From contig CAXXRP010000009.1 in assembly GCA_963662375.2 (NCBI GenBank), positions 1 through 45,678 of the forward strand: DNA of 45,678 nt, given 5' to 3'. The stretch is from UBA11612 sp963662375. Lineage in GTDB: Bacteria; Pseudomonadota; Alphaproteobacteria; Rhodospirillales; Rhodospirillaceae. Within the stretch, counting starts at the first letter, position 1. Each line of letters starts with the position of its first letter. The position numbers were made by a program, and so were the translations under genes. The notes beneath the pieces were generated by a model. The model did no database searches, had not been told where the DNA came from, and saw nothing but the letters and a program-made list of their open reading frames with translations. This document shows, one piece after another, positions 8,399-17,246 of the stretch.

Positions 8399-10954
8399 CT
8401 ACTCGTTACGCAGGTACGGCGCGGCCTTTGTGCCCATGGCGCGCCATGTGCCGGTGACTCCAGCCAGCAGCGTCACGGCAATGCAGCTAGTCAGGACTGT
8501 CAAGACAAGGCTGTAATCCAAGCGCCACTCAATGATTTTCATGATTTCCGTCACCACGCCCCATGCGCCTATTGTCCCGATCACCGCCGCGATGAGGCCG
8601 GTTGCGATTCCGAGAAGCATATACTCCAATATGAAGGCTTTCAGCACATCACCCCGGGTGGCGCCCAGCACCTTCAAGACAACTGATTCGTATATGCGGC
8701 GCGCATGACCCGCAGCCACAGCCCCTGCCAACACCAACGCGCCAGATACGAGCGCCACCGCCGCCGTCATGCGCACGGCGAGACCTAGGGTATCCAGTAT
8801 ACCCTGCGCCATATCCAATGCCTGCCGCACCTGGATTACGGTGACGTTGGGCATTGCATTTAGCACGGCCGTCTCGATCGCCAACTCGGTGCCAGGTCCC
8901 GAGTTAACAGTGGAGAGGTACGTCCCCGGTGCGCCGGCCAGCGCGTTCGGCGAAAAAATGTAGGTAAAGTTCATGGTGCCAGATTGCCAACGGATATCGC
9001 GAAAGCTTGCGATCCGTGCCGTAATTTCCCGTCCCAAAATGTTCACGGTAATAGTGTCCCCCACACTGACTCCGATATCTCGCGCGACCTCCACGTCGAT
9101 CGACACCATATTTTCACCGTCATGGTCAGCAGCCCACCATTCGCCGTGAGTAAGTCGTGCATTTTCTGGCATTACCGCTGCGTGTGACATGCTGCGCTCG
9201 CCGCGCACCGCCCATCGGCTCCCGGGTGCGACCTTCACTTGGTTTGCCGGAACATCGTTCACCCTCACCACGCGGCCGCGAATCATCGCCGATGTGAGTA
9301 CCTTTTCGACACCGGGCATCGACGTTACGATTTGGCGAAACTGCTCTTCCTGATGCGGTTGTATGTCCACAAAAAACATGCTGGGCGCATCGGCGGGCAA
9401 TCCTTCACTGATCGCCGCATTAAGGTTGGACTCTACGAGAGCAATGGCGACCAGCACCGAAAGACCAAGTCCTAGTGACAATACAACGGAGGTTGTCGGC
9501 GAACCGGGCCGGTAAAGATTTGCTAGGGCCAGCCGAAGTGTGGGTCGCCCTGCAGTCGGGCTGTTGCGTCCCGACGTCATCCGCGCCGCAAATTTCATTA
9601 CTCCCGTAGCGGCAACGTGAAAAAGCATCATGGACACTGCGGCGCCACTCACGAAATAGAACGCGTAAAGCGGCCTTTCCGCGGTGGCGATGGTAAACAT
9701 TGCAAGTGCCGTCGCAATGAGCCCTATCAAGATCAGATACTTCCGCCGCGGCAGCTGGCCTTTATCAACCAGCAATGAGCGAAACAGTGCCGCCGGAGGG
9801 ATGTCACGCGCACGCGCTAGCGGCCAAAGCGTGAATAGCGCTGCCGTCAACGCGCCGAAGACGGTCGCTTTGAATAACGCTGACGGGTAAAGGCCGAATT
9901 CCGCCTTTACCGGCAGCAGATCACCCAAAGTGTTCGCCGCAATAAAAGGGATGGTCGCGCCCAATACAAGGCCTATGGCAATTCCCACGAAAGCCAAAAG
10001 TGCCAGCTGAATCAAATATATAGAAAACACCGTATCCGCTGGCGCGCCGAGGCATTTCAAGGTGGCGATGGTGTGGAGACGTCCTAGAAGGTGTGCACGT
10101 ACGGCGTTCGCAACACCGATACCGCCCGTCAGTAAGGCGGTTAATCCGACCAGAGTTAGAAACAAAGTCACATTGTCGAGAAACCGCTCCAATCCTTGGG
10201 AAGCCTGATTGAGACCGCGGATGCGCCACGTCGCGGTGGGGAAATCGCGGTCAAGCCGCCCGCGCATTTCCTCGGCGGTTTCTGATTTGTCGAGGCGAAC
10301 GTTGTATGTGTATTCAATCAAGCTTCCCGTCTGGACAAGTTCAGTGGATGGAAGCGCATCGCGGCTGATCATCACCCTAGGACCAATCGTGGCAAACCTC
10401 ACCGCCCGGTCAGGCTCAACGACGACAACAGCACGCACCTGCAGGGGTGCCTCGCCAACGTAGATGGTGTCTCCGATGTCAACACTCAAACGCGCGCGAA
10501 GAGAATCGTCTATCGCGACGCCCCATACGTCATCTTTTCGGGCGAGGGCGTCTCGCAGCGGCATGGAGGGCTCAAGTTCAAGTACGCCATACAGCGGATA
10601 GGTTTCCTCAACGGCCTTAAGCTCAATAAGCGTTCTGTTTATGGCTTCTCCGCCAGCGTTTTCGGTGCGTGCCATAGACCTCAGTTGGACCTGAGCGCTT
10701 ACCGTACCTCCAGCCTCGAGACTAGCCCGCTGTGCATCCCCGATCGGATAAGAGTCGGCATCGATCTGCAGGTCTCCGCCCAGCAGCGGCCGGGCGTCCG
10801 CGGCAATACCGGCCTTGAACGATTCGTTCAGTGATGTGGCGCCAGCGATTGCGGTCACACCGATCGCGATGCAGGCGAGGAAAATGCGGAAGCCGCGCAT
10901 TCCACCTCGCAATTCTCGAAAGGCAAAACGCAGCGAAAGCGGCAGTCCCTGCAT
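8399..10954 (-). CDS. YbbP-like ABC transporter permease (FtsX/MacB-type)
   Basis: An 851-residue permease with the layout of YbbP: one N-terminal membrane helix (FRIFLACIAIGVTAIAGA), a large periplasmic domain, a FtsX core of three helices near residues 260-380, a middle helix pair, a second periplasmic domain and a second FtsX core at the C-terminus (VALVSGALVLAGAVAAGHAR and after). Such mechanotransmission-type ABC proteins do not pump small solutes but move lipoproteins or couple ATP use to envelope work. The ATPase gene is 5 bp upstream in the same operon, and the tesA-like esterase lies divergently beyond it, exactly as in the E. coli tesA-ybbAP locus. The true cargo is unknown. Confidence 0.92.
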   Translation of the reverse strand: MQGLPLSLRFAFRELRGGMRGFRIFLACIAIGVTAIAGATSLNESFKAGIAADARPLLGGDLQIDADSYPIGDAQRASLEAGGTVSAQVQLRSMARTENAGGEAINRTLIELKAVEETYPLYGVLELEPSMPLRDALARKDDVWGVAIDDSLRARLSVDIGDTIYVGEAPLQVRAVVVVEPDRAVRFATIGPRVMISRDALPSTELVQTGSLIEYTYNVRLDKSETAEEMRGRLDRDFPTATWRIRGLNQASQGLERFLDNVTLFLTLVGLTALLTGGIGVANAVRAHLLGRLHTIATLKCLGAPADTVFSIYLIQLALLAFVGIAIGLVLGATIPFIAANTLGDLLPVKAEFGLYPSALFKATVFGALTAALFTLWPLARARDIPPAALFRSLLVDKGQLPRRKYLILIGLIATALAMFTIATAERPLYAFYFVSGAAVSMMLFHVAATGVMKFAARMTSGRNSPTAGRPTLRLALANLYRPGSPTTSVVLSLGLGLSVLVAIALVESNLNAAISEGLPADAPSMFFVDIQPHQEEQFRQIVTSMPGVEKVLTSAMIRGRVVRVNDVPANQVKVAPGSRWAVRGERSMSHAAVMPENARLTHGEWWAADHDGENMVSIDVEVARDIGVSVGDTITVNILGREITARIASFRDIRWQSGTMNFTYIFSPNALAGAPGTYLSTVNSGPGTELAIETAVLNAMPNVTVIQVRQALDMAQGILDTLGLAVRMTAAVALVSGALVLAGAVAAGHARRIYESVVLKVLGATRGDVLKAFILEYMLLGIATGLIAAVIGTIGAWGVVTEIMKIIEWRLDYSLVLTVLTSCIAVTLLAGVTGTWRAMGTKAAPYLRNE

Positions 10955-10959
10955 GGGTT

Positions 10960-11715
10960 CTATCTCCCCGTGACGACCGGTGACTCGGACAATCCCTCAC
11001 CCACAATAAGGCCGTCGGCAATGCGCACCACTCGATCACAACGCTGCGCCAGATTGAAGTCGTGAGTAATCAACATCAATGTTGTGTTGCTTTTATCGTG
11101 CAATTCAAAGAGCAGGTCTATGATCTGTTGGCCGGTAACACCGTCCAGATTGCCCGTGGGCTCGTCAGCGAGAAGAATTTTCGGCTTTACCGCGAAGGCG
11201 CGTGCCAGCGCAACGCGTTGCTGCTCACCACCAGACAACTGACCAGGATAATGGTCTAGCCTGTGGCCGAGGCCGACCGCTTTCAGCTGATCTTCTGCCC
11301 GATCAAACGCGTCCCTTGAACCCGCGAACTCCAGTGGCACCGTGACGTTTTCGAGCGCATTCATCGTTGGAATCAGGTGGAAGGACTGAAATACGATTCC
11401 CACGGCATCGCGGCGAAAAAGGGCCAGCGCATCCTCATCGAGGGGGGCAAAATCTGTTCCGGCGACCTCGACATGACCCGATGAGATACGCTCCAGGCCT
11501 GCGATGATCATCAGCATTGTCGTTTTACCGGAACCGGACGGTCCGACGACACCGAGCGCCGTTCCGCTGCTAACATTCAGATCGACTCCACGGAGGATGT
11601 TGACCGGCCCCGCCGGCCCCTCCAAAGTGAGGTGTACTTGGTCTAAGACTATGGCCGCGGGACTGGACGCATCGGACGTGGCAGATGCATTGTAGTTGGT
11701 GTCTACGGTGTCCAT
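10960..11715 (-). CDS. YbbA-like ABC transporter ATP-binding protein
   Basis: The ATPase subunit paired with the YbbP-like permease. Walker A GPSGSGKTT lies near residue 56. The Q-loop is in VGIVFQSFHLIP, the ABC signature is LSGGEQQRVALARAFA, Walker B is ILLADEPTGNLDG and the H-loop is LMLITHDFN. It is about 250 residues, normal for the LolD/MacB/YbbA group. The ATG at 11715 is chosen; another ATG at 11724 is three codons upstream, and either is possible. The gene is divergent from the SGNH esterase, with starts only about 30 bp apart, so the two promoters must overlap the coding ends or lie inside the neighbouring gene. Confidence 0.93.
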   Translation of the reverse strand: MDTVDTNYNASATSDASSPAAIVLDQVHLTLEGPAGPVNILRGVDLNVSSGTALGVVGPSGSGKTTMLMIIAGLERISSGHVEVAGTDFAPLDEDALALFRRDAVGIVFQSFHLIPTMNALENVTVPLEFAGSRDAFDRAEDQLKAVGLGHRLDHYPGQLSGGEQQRVALARAFAVKPKILLADEPTGNLDGVTGQQIIDLLFELHDKSNTTLMLITHDFNLAQRCDRVVRIADGLIVGEGLSESPVVTGR

Positions 11716-11746
11716 ATGGCGCACTAGTCCAGTCGGAGATTGGCTG

Positions 11747-12490
11747 ATGTTAATAGCGGTATTTCATACCATGTACTGTAGGCGATTGTTACCGCGCAAA
11801 TCATTGTTGCAGAAAGAAGTATTGGCATTTCTTGTAACAATTACTGTTATATGGAGCGGCCTGTTTGGGTCTTATTTCAACACCGCTTATGGCGCCGAAT
11901 CAGTCCAGGATGGTGTTGTTCGCATATTGGCTTTGGGCGACAGCCTGACCGCCGGATACGGCCTCGACGATCTGGCGAATGCTTTCCCGGCTCAGCTCGA
12001 AGCTGGCCTTAGGAAGAAGGGTTACAGCGTCGCGGTTCTTCAGGCGGGCGTCTCTGGCGACACGACGACAGGTGGCCGTTCGCGTCTTGAATGGTCGTTG
12101 GCGGAAAAACCCGATGCGGTGATTGTAGCCCTCGGCGGTAACGACGCCCTTCGCGCCGTGAACCCGGTAGTTACGGCCGACAATATGGACTTCATTGTTC
12201 GGCGCATTCATCAAGATGACATACCCGTTCTGATCGCGGGGATGCTCGCGCCGCCCAATCTTGGGCGAGATTACGCCGACCGGTTTAACGCTATTTTTCC
12301 TGACATTGCGGCTAAAACCGGCGCGTTGATCTATCCGTTCTTTCTTGACGGCGTCGCCGCAATCCCGGAGCTGAACCAGAACGACCGCATTCATCCAAAT
12401 ATAAAAGGCGTCGCCGTCATAGTTTCCCGCATCATGCCGGTTGTCGAAAAACTCATTGCTCGTGTCAAAGAAAAGCGTGTGGAAAAGTAG
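11747..12490 (+). CDS. tesA: TesA-like SGNH-family arylesterase / lysophospholipase
   Basis: A secreted SGNH hydrolase that cleaves acyl esters or thioesters. Block I is LALGDSLTAGYGL (catalytic Ser), block III is ALGGNDALRAVN, and the terminal Asp-His block is NDRIHPN. The start at 11747 is preceded by GGAG at a spacing of 8 and avoids running into the divergent ATPase gene, which an earlier start (11696) would do. The N-terminus is basic followed by a hydrophobic stretch ending near a YGA site, consistent with export. Gene order (tesA divergent from ybbA-ybbP) is conserved across proteobacteria, which supports a shared role at the envelope. Physiological substrate is uncertain. Confidence 0.92.
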   Translation: MLIAVFHTMYCRRLLPRKSLLQKEVLAFLVTITVIWSGLFGSYFNTAYGAESVQDGVVRILALGDSLTAGYGLDDLANAFPAQLEAGLRKKGYSVAVLQAGVSGDTTTGGRSRLEWSLAEKPDAVIVALGGNDALRAVNPVVTADNMDFIVRRIHQDDIPVLIAGMLAPPNLGRDYADRFNAIFPDIAAKTGALIYPFFLDGVAAIPELNQNDRIHPNIKGVAVIVSRIMPVVEKLIARVKEKRVEK

Positions 12491-12541
12491 TCCGCATTGG
12501 CGGGGGAATAAATCAGTGGTTAACGAAAAGCGCTCGCAGCC

Positions 12542-13078
12542 ATGATCCGTCTTTTTGTTGGCTTGCTGCTTCGTAATGAAATTGTGGCCAGGCTCCAAGC
12601 CCTGTGCGGCGGTCTACCTGGCGCCCGTTGGGTTGAACCGGCCAACATGCATATCACGCTGCGGTTTATTGGTGAAATCAACGAGCACGATGCCGATGAG
12701 ATTGATCGCCTGCTGTCCGGTGTGAATGCCGATTCATTTAACCTGGAGCTCAAGGGACTCGGTACGTTCGGCCAGGGTGACAAGATCCGGGCACTATGGG
12801 CAAGCGTCGTCCCGTCACAGCCGCTCAATCATCTTCAAGCCAAAATCGAGTCTGCTGTGGTCCGGTCAGGCCAACAGACCGAGAGACGGCGGTTTACGCC
12901 TCACGTGACCCTCGCAAGATTCTCCCGCCCCGGGCTGGCGCGCATTCAATCCTTTGTGGAAGGAAACAATCTTTTTCAGGCTGGCCCCTTCCACATAGGT
13001 CAAATTACACTATTTGAAAGCAGCCTCGGCGGTGGAGGGCCCGTGTATATGCCTTTGGCGCAGTACGAACTAATCTAA
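12542..13078 (+). CDS. thpR: RNA 2',3'-cyclic phosphodiesterase (ThpR/LigT, 2H family)
   Basis: A 178-residue 2H phosphoesterase with both catalytic motifs: HITL at residues 37-40 and HVTL at about 121-124. It starts with the usual IRLFVGLLL strand. It would open RNA 2',3'-cyclic phosphates to 2'-phosphates and may ligate tRNA halves at low rate, as E. coli ThpR does. Length matches the family. It ends within four bases of the convergent fructosamine-kinase gene. It follows the tesA stop by 51 bp and could be read through from it. Confidence 0.93.
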   Translation: MIRLFVGLLLRNEIVARLQALCGGLPGARWVEPANMHITLRFIGEINEHDADEIDRLLSGVNADSFNLELKGLGTFGQGDKIRALWASVVPSQPLNHLQAKIESAVVRSGQQTERRRFTPHVTLARFSRPGLARIQSFVEGNNLFQAGPFHIGQITLFESSLGGGGPVYMPLAQYELI

Positions 13079-13929
13079 TAGCCGAAGCGGTGCAAAATCC
13101 CATACACAGCTTGTACATAAGATCTGCCGAACAGCCTCACGTGAACCAGCAACGGGTATAAATTGTATATATCCTTGCGTTCTTCCCAGAAGCCCGGGGT
13201 GAGTTTTCGCAGTTCTCCGTATCTGCGAAAAAATGTTTCACCGAAGGTTCCAAACAATGTGGTAAACGCCAACTCGATTTCCGGGTCACCGTAGTAAACA
13301 GCGGGATCAACAAATCCCGAGATCTTTCCTCCGTCCACAAGTACGTTTCCGGTCCACATGTCGCCGTGGAGGAGGGAGGCGGCCGCAGGTTCCACAATCC
13401 ACTTGTCCAAGTCTGCGCACATAGCTTCAACGCGGTGTAAAACGTCGTTGGGCAGGCGTCTCGCGCTGTTGGCTTGTCGTCTGATGTGCATCAATCGGTG
13501 GTCGCGAAAAAAAGTCAGCCATGAGGTTTCGACCGGATTGGGCTGAAGCAGCCCGCCGATGAGAGTATCTCTGGAAAATCCGAATTCTGATGCTGTCACG
13601 TCATGCAATGCAGCTACGTGATAAGCCGCATCCTCTTCCGCAGCCGTGCCAATAGGTTCGCCGTTGGGGATAAAGGTCATGAGCAACAGGTGGTTGTCCG
13701 CAAACAAAACATGCGGCACCGGAAGCTTTGAGCTCTTCTCCAAAAAATCCAGCATAAAGCCTTCAAGCGCGAGCCCTGGGGCGCTGCCTGTACCAATCTT
13801 GGCGACGATATCGCGACCGTCCTTGAGCGTCAGGCGGCGGACATCGCCGACGCACCCGCCCGACAAGTGTGATGTGCATACCACATCCGTGTGTAAAATT
13901 TTCTGCACCCGGCTGTGTACGCCGTTCAT
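13075..13929 (-). CDS. Fructosamine kinase family protein
   Basis: A 284-residue aminoglycoside-phosphotransferase-fold kinase of the fructosamine-3-kinase group. The catalytic loop is LLHGDMWTGNVLVDGG (near residue 190), followed by FVDPAVYYGDPEIELA with the metal-binding Asp. The nucleotide Lys is in GRDIVAKIG. Family members phosphorylate ketoamines formed when sugars react with protein amines, so that the adduct falls off; bacterial members prefer ribulosamines or erythrulosamines. The start overlaps the stop of the low-molecular-weight phosphatase by four bases, so both are translated together. The pairing is informative because that phosphatase type has been proposed to prepare substrates for this kinase. 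Confidence 0.92.
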   Translation of the reverse strand: MNGVHSRVQKILHTDVVCTSHLSGGCVGDVRRLTLKDGRDIVAKIGTGSAPGLALEGFMLDFLEKSSKLPVPHVLFADNHLLLMTFIPNGEPIGTAAEEDAAYHVAALHDVTASEFGFSRDTLIGGLLQPNPVETSWLTFFRDHRLMHIRRQANSARRLPNDVLHRVEAMCADLDKWIVEPAAASLLHGDMWTGNVLVDGGKISGFVDPAVYYGDPEIELAFTTLFGTFGETFFRRYGELRKLTPGFWEERKDIYNLYPLLVHVRLFGRSYVQAVYGILHRFGY

Positions 13930-14408
13930 ACGGAGCTTATCGTTCGCTGCTGAATATGGGCGACCAATCGGGCGGCGGCTTGTTCCACCATGTGTAAGAC
14001 CTCCTCGAATCTGCGCACACCGCCGTAATAAGGGTCAAGAACGTCTTTAAGTTTCCCCGAGGGATGGTACTCCAGGAACAATTTTACCTCCGCGCGGGAC
14101 TCATTTGGCTGAAGGGCTTGGAGATGCGACAGATGGCCCCGATCCATAGCAAGAATCAGGTCAAACTGTTGGAAGTCCTCGGTGCGTACACGCCGGGCTC
14201 TTTGATTCGCCAAATCGATGCCGTGGCTTGCGGCGGCCTGTACCGTGCGGGGATCGGGCGGCTCGCCAACGTGGTAGCTATGTGTGCCGGCCGAATCCGC
14301 CGTGACGGTTCTGCTAAGCCCGGCTGCTTCGACTAAGTGACGAAAGACACCCTCGGCGGTCGGCGAGCGGCAGATGTTGCCTGTGCATACAAATAAGACC
14401 TTCGTCAT
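13926..14408 (-). CDS. Low-molecular-weight protein-tyrosine-phosphatase family protein
   Basis: A 160-residue LMW phosphatase. The P-loop CTGNICRSP occupies residues 8-16, with nucleophile Cys8 and Arg14. The general acid is in LDPYYGG (Asp125), and both aromatic residues after DP are present. These enzymes dephosphorylate phosphotyrosine, arginine-phosphate or sugar-phosphate adducts. It is the first gene of a two-gene operon whose second member is the fructosamine kinase. The coupling suggests removal of the phosphate from proteins glycated by pentose- or tetrose-phosphates before the kinase acts. Confidence 0.94.
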   Translation of the reverse strand: MTKVLFVCTGNICRSPTAEGVFRHLVEAAGLSRTVTADSAGTHSYHVGEPPDPRTVQAAASHGIDLANQRARRVRTEDFQQFDLILAMDRGHLSHLQALQPNESRAEVKLFLEYHPSGKLKDVLDPYYGGVRRFEEVLHMVEQAAARLVAHIQQRTISSV

Positions 14409-14477
14409 TTTTGGCGGCTTTGCTCCTGGCCGGCTCGACAGCTAGCATAGCTCAGTCATTAGCGACGGTTATGTACC

Positions 14478-15266
14478 ATGCCCGAATCTCCACCTCTACC
14501 CAAGACGCAGCCACTGGATGAGAAGCGCCTCGTAGTGCCGCAGTTCACCCCGCCGACGGATGCTACCATTGTTGTCCTCACAGGCGCCGGCATCTCCAAG
14601 GAATCGGGACTAGATACGTTCCGAGACGCTGACGGCATTTGGTCCAAACTCCGTTGGGAGGATGTCGCGACTCCCCAAGCCTTCGCCCGCGATCCTGAGC
14701 GTGTCCACGCATTCTACAACACGCGGCGGGCCCGGGTCGGTGCAAGGAATATCCAACCCAATGCCGCGCATGCTGCACTTGCCCGTTTGGAAGTGGCGTG
14801 GACCGGCCGGATCCTGATTGTTACGCAAAATGTCGATTCACTGCATGAGCAAGCCGGCTCAAAAAACCTGATCCACATGCACGGCGTCTACGGCAAGGCC
14901 CTCTGCAATTTTTGTGGTCACGCCGTCGACTGGGAAGGCGATATGTCTGTACAAGACATCTGCGCCGGGTGCGGGCGTCTAGGCGGTCTTCGACCCGATG
15001 TGGTTTGGTTCGGTGAAGTCCCTAGGCATCTTGATGAAATTCAGGAAGCTTTGGCATGCTGTGATATGTTCATATCCATCGGTACGTCGGGCAATGTCTA
15101 TCCAGCGGCGGGGTTTGTGGCTATGGCTCGGCAGCTACAGCGCGCCCATACCGTAGAGTTGAATCTCGAACCATCTTTGGGCGCTTCTCATTTTCACGAA
15201 TTCCATCATGGGCCGGCGACCGTGACCGTGCCGACCTATGTTGAGGGACTGCTCGACGGCCTATGA
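14478..15266 (+). CDS. cobB: Sir2-family NAD-dependent protein deacylase (CobB type)
   Basis: A 262-residue sirtuin that removes acyl groups from lysines using NAD. The NAD motif GAGISKESGLDTFR starts near residue 36. TQNVDSLHEQAG is at 116-127, and the catalytic His is in HMHG (His135). Four zinc ligands are C143, C146, C162 and C165. Tyr80 and Arg83 in FYNTRR match the class III pair that favours succinyl or malonyl over acetyl lysine. The N-terminus is about 25 residues longer than the core. The stop overlaps the start of the next gene (ATGATG), so the truncated glycosylase behind it was translationally coupled. Confidence 0.93.
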   Translation: MPESPPLPKTQPLDEKRLVVPQFTPPTDATIVVLTGAGISKESGLDTFRDADGIWSKLRWEDVATPQAFARDPERVHAFYNTRRARVGARNIQPNAAHAALARLEVAWTGRILIVTQNVDSLHEQAGSKNLIHMHGVYGKALCNFCGHAVDWEGDMSVQDICAGCGRLGGLRPDVVWFGEVPRHLDEIQEALACCDMFISIGTSGNVYPAAGFVAMARQLQRAHTVELNLEPSLGASHFHEFHHGPATVTVPTYVEGLLDGL

Positions 15267-15520
15267 TGGGTCTTGAAAAAATACTGAAGGAGGCGCGCGC
15301 TTGTATGCTATGCGCTCGTGAGCTACCTCGTGGCCCGCGCCCGGTTTTCGGGGCCTCGACCAACTCGCGAATTCTCATTATCGGCCAGGCGCCTGGCACA
15401 AAGGTCCACAAAAGCGGTATCCCACGGGACGAGCGCTCCGGCGATCGTCTGCGAGAATGGCTTGGTGTGGATCGGGATACGTTTTACGATGAGGTATGAA
15501 ACGCCATTGTCCTCAATGGT
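15263..15520 (+). pseudogene. Truncated uracil-DNA glycosylase family gene
   Basis: Only the first 78 codons of a uracil-DNA glycosylase superfamily protein of about 190-200 residues remain. The N-terminal CxxC (ACMLCAREL) that usually binds a 4Fe-4S cluster is present, as are the uracil-site block ILIIGQAPGTKVHKSGIP and GDRLREWLGVDRDTFYDE. A TGA at 15497-15499 ends it. The next codons (NAIVLNG) still resemble the following family strand, so the stop may replace a CGA. Recognisable sequence then ceases at the 3' end of the convergent zincin gene (stop at 15525). About 60 percent of the protein is missing, so it should be inactive. Confidence 0.8.
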
Positions 15521-15524
15521 ATGG

Positions 15525-15950
15525 TCAAGACTCGCAGCGCTCCTCGGCCTCTACGTCGGCCTCAATAGCTTCCATGTCTTCGTCGGAAAACCCGAAGTGG
15601 TGGCCGATTTCATGGATCAGGACGTGGCGCACTACGTGTAGTAAATCTTCGCCGGTTTCACACCAGTAATCCAGAATAGGACGGCGGTAGAGGAACACCA
15701 TGTCCGGCGCACTGCCGGACGTCTCAATGATCTTTTCGTCCAGGGCCACCCCCTGATAGAGCCCGAGAATATCGAACGGGCTCTCGAGTTGCATTTCCTC
15801 GCAAACGTCGTCATCTGGAAAGTCGGCAATGCGGAGCACCACGCCCGCGGTAAAGCTTTTTAACGCTGCAGGAATCGACTCAAGCGCAGCCCGCGCCATT
15901 TCATCCATATCCGCTAGCGTTGGCGGAAGAATTTCGCGCGTAACACTCAT
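15525..15950 (-). CDS. Zincin-like metallopeptidase family protein
   Basis: A 141-residue member of the small bacterial zincin family (minimal metallopeptidase, DUF1025-type). The metal site HEIGHHFGFSDEDME lies at residues 113-127, with His113, Glu114 and His117 in place. The preceding blocks LESPFDILGLYQGVAL and FLYRRPILDYW are strongly family-typical. It has no signal peptide, and its natural substrate is unknown. The normal family C-terminus is near the DMEAIE segment; here an acidic tail of about 11 residues follows (through ERCES), possibly drawn from sequence at the junction with the truncated glycosylase gene. Confidence 0.9.
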   Translation of the reverse strand: MSVTREILPPTLADMDEMARAALESIPAALKSFTAGVVLRIADFPDDDVCEEMQLESPFDILGLYQGVALDEKIIETSGSAPDMVFLYRRPILDYWCETGEDLLHVVRHVLIHEIGHHFGFSDEDMEAIEADVEAEERCES

Positions 15951-16023
15951 GGGCCGCTCTTGCGTCGCACATTCATCTTCGTCATGGTTGGAACCTTATC
16001 AAGCTTAATCAAAAGAGGCGATT

Positions 16024-16314
16024 ATGGTGCAGAAGCTGGATACGGTCGCGCGCGAGGCCGCGATGGAGAAACTTCCCGATTGGAACAACGCAGAAAGCCG
16101 CGATGCCATTCAGCGGACTTTCAAGTTCAAGGACTTCAACGAAGCCTTTGGTTTCATGGGCCGTTGCGCCCTAGTAGCCGAGAAAATGGACCACCACCCC
16201 GAGTGGTTTAACGTCTATAACCGCGTCGATGTGACGTTGGCGACCCATGATTGCGGTGGCGTTTCCGAGCGCGACATAAAACTGGCGGAGTTCATGGATC
16301 AGGCGGCCGGTTAG
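16024..16314 (+). CDS. phhB: Pterin-4a-carbinolamine dehydratase
   Basis: A 96-residue dehydratase that recycles 4a-hydroxytetrahydrobiopterin after aromatic amino-acid hydroxylation. The signature EKMDHHPEWFNVYNRV (about residues 53-68) and the downstream TLATHDCGGVSERD carry the active-site histidines His57, His58 and His75. The length equals the family norm. AGAGGCGATT just upstream of the ATG gives a moderate ribosome site. No aromatic amino-acid hydroxylase is nearby, so the link to phenylalanine breakdown is not shown here; a molybdopterin-related role is another possibility for this family. Confidence 0.95.
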   Translation: MVQKLDTVAREAAMEKLPDWNNAESRDAIQRTFKFKDFNEAFGFMGRCALVAEKMDHHPEWFNVYNRVDVTLATHDCGGVSERDIKLAEFMDQAAG

Positions 16315-16334
16315 CTTCTGCTTGGGCCCAAGGA

Positions 16335-17246
16335 TTATTCGGCGCGCATAGGCGGCGGCGGAATTTCTTTGACCCGCGCTTCGCGGAATAAAATGTAAAG
16401 CGTTGACGCAGCGATCACGAGCGCGCCGACGCCTGTCCACACGCTTGGAATTTCGCTGAAGAACAAGAACCCCAAAAGCGCCGCCAGAATAATTTGCATA
16501 TAATCGATAGGGTTCATCACCGTCGCCTCGCCTATGGCGAAGGCGCGGATCAGAAAATACTGACCGGCGCTTGAGAATACACCGACCGCCAGTAAATAGA
16601 TCCATTGCATGCCGTGAGGCGTCTGCCAAACAGGGAGGGCCGGCAGCACCGTTGTAACGACGAGGCCGAAGGCATACCAGGCCATGAGGGTGATGGGGCC
16701 ATCCTCCGCGGCTTGTTGGCGGATGATTGCAAGAGCGCCTGAGATGGCGGCGGCGGACAGGAGTGCCGAGAACGCTGCAGGTTGGAAAATCATGCCAGTG
16801 GGGCCCAGCATGATCAATACACCGCCAAACCCGACCAGTGTCGCAAGTCCGCGCCGCCAACGGACGACCTCACCCAGCAACAGCACGGCCAAAAGAATCA
16901 TGAATAGGGGCCGGGTAAAACTCAATGAGACGGCCGCAGCCAGCGGCATGTGCGTAATTGCATAGAACGCGGCGATAATACTTACGGTCGAGCAGGCTAG
17001 TCGGATGAGATGAAGCCCAGGCCGGTGCGTGCGAAATATCGTCAGGCCGTGGCGCACAAGAAACGGCAATATAACCGTCACCCCAAACACACTACGAAAA
17101 AACACAATTACAAAAGGGTGCAACTCCGTGCCCAAGGTTTTGACCAGGACGGTTACGATAGCAAAGCATGTGGATGCCGCTACCATCCACAGAGCGCCGC
17201 GCTTGTTGTTGATGGAGGGAAGAGCCGTTGTTGAAGAAAAAGCCAT
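16335..17246 (-). CDS. EamA/DMT-family transporter
   Basis: A 303-residue inner-membrane protein with ten hydrophobic segments arranged as two five-helix EamA repeats. The first repeat opens with GALWMVAASTCFAIVTVLVK, and the second ends with PSVWTGVGALVIAASTLYIL. FFRSVFGVTVILPFL and SLSFTRPLFMILLAVLLLGE are typical DMT blocks. Family members export amino acids, nucleotides or other small metabolites; no substrate can be assigned. It converges on the pterin dehydratase with a 20-bp gap. Confidence 0.92.
   Translation of the reverse strand: MAFSSTTALPSINNKRGALWMVAASTCFAIVTVLVKTLGTELHPFVIVFFRSVFGVTVILPFLVRHGLTIFRTHRPGLHLIRLACSTVSIIAAFYAITHMPLAAAVSLSFTRPLFMILLAVLLLGEVVRWRRGLATLVGFGGVLIMLGPTGMIFQPAAFSALLSAAAISGALAIIRQQAAEDGPITLMAWYAFGLVVTTVLPALPVWQTPHGMQWIYLLAVGVFSSAGQYFLIRAFAIGEATVMNPIDYMQIILAALLGFLFFSEIPSVWTGVGALVIAASTLYILFREARVKEIPPPPMRAE

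Noticed and set aside
11696..11746. Longer N-terminus for the TesA-like esterase
   Set aside because: It would overlap the divergent ATPase gene and put extra residues ahead of the signal peptide; the ATG at 11747 has a proper GGAG site.
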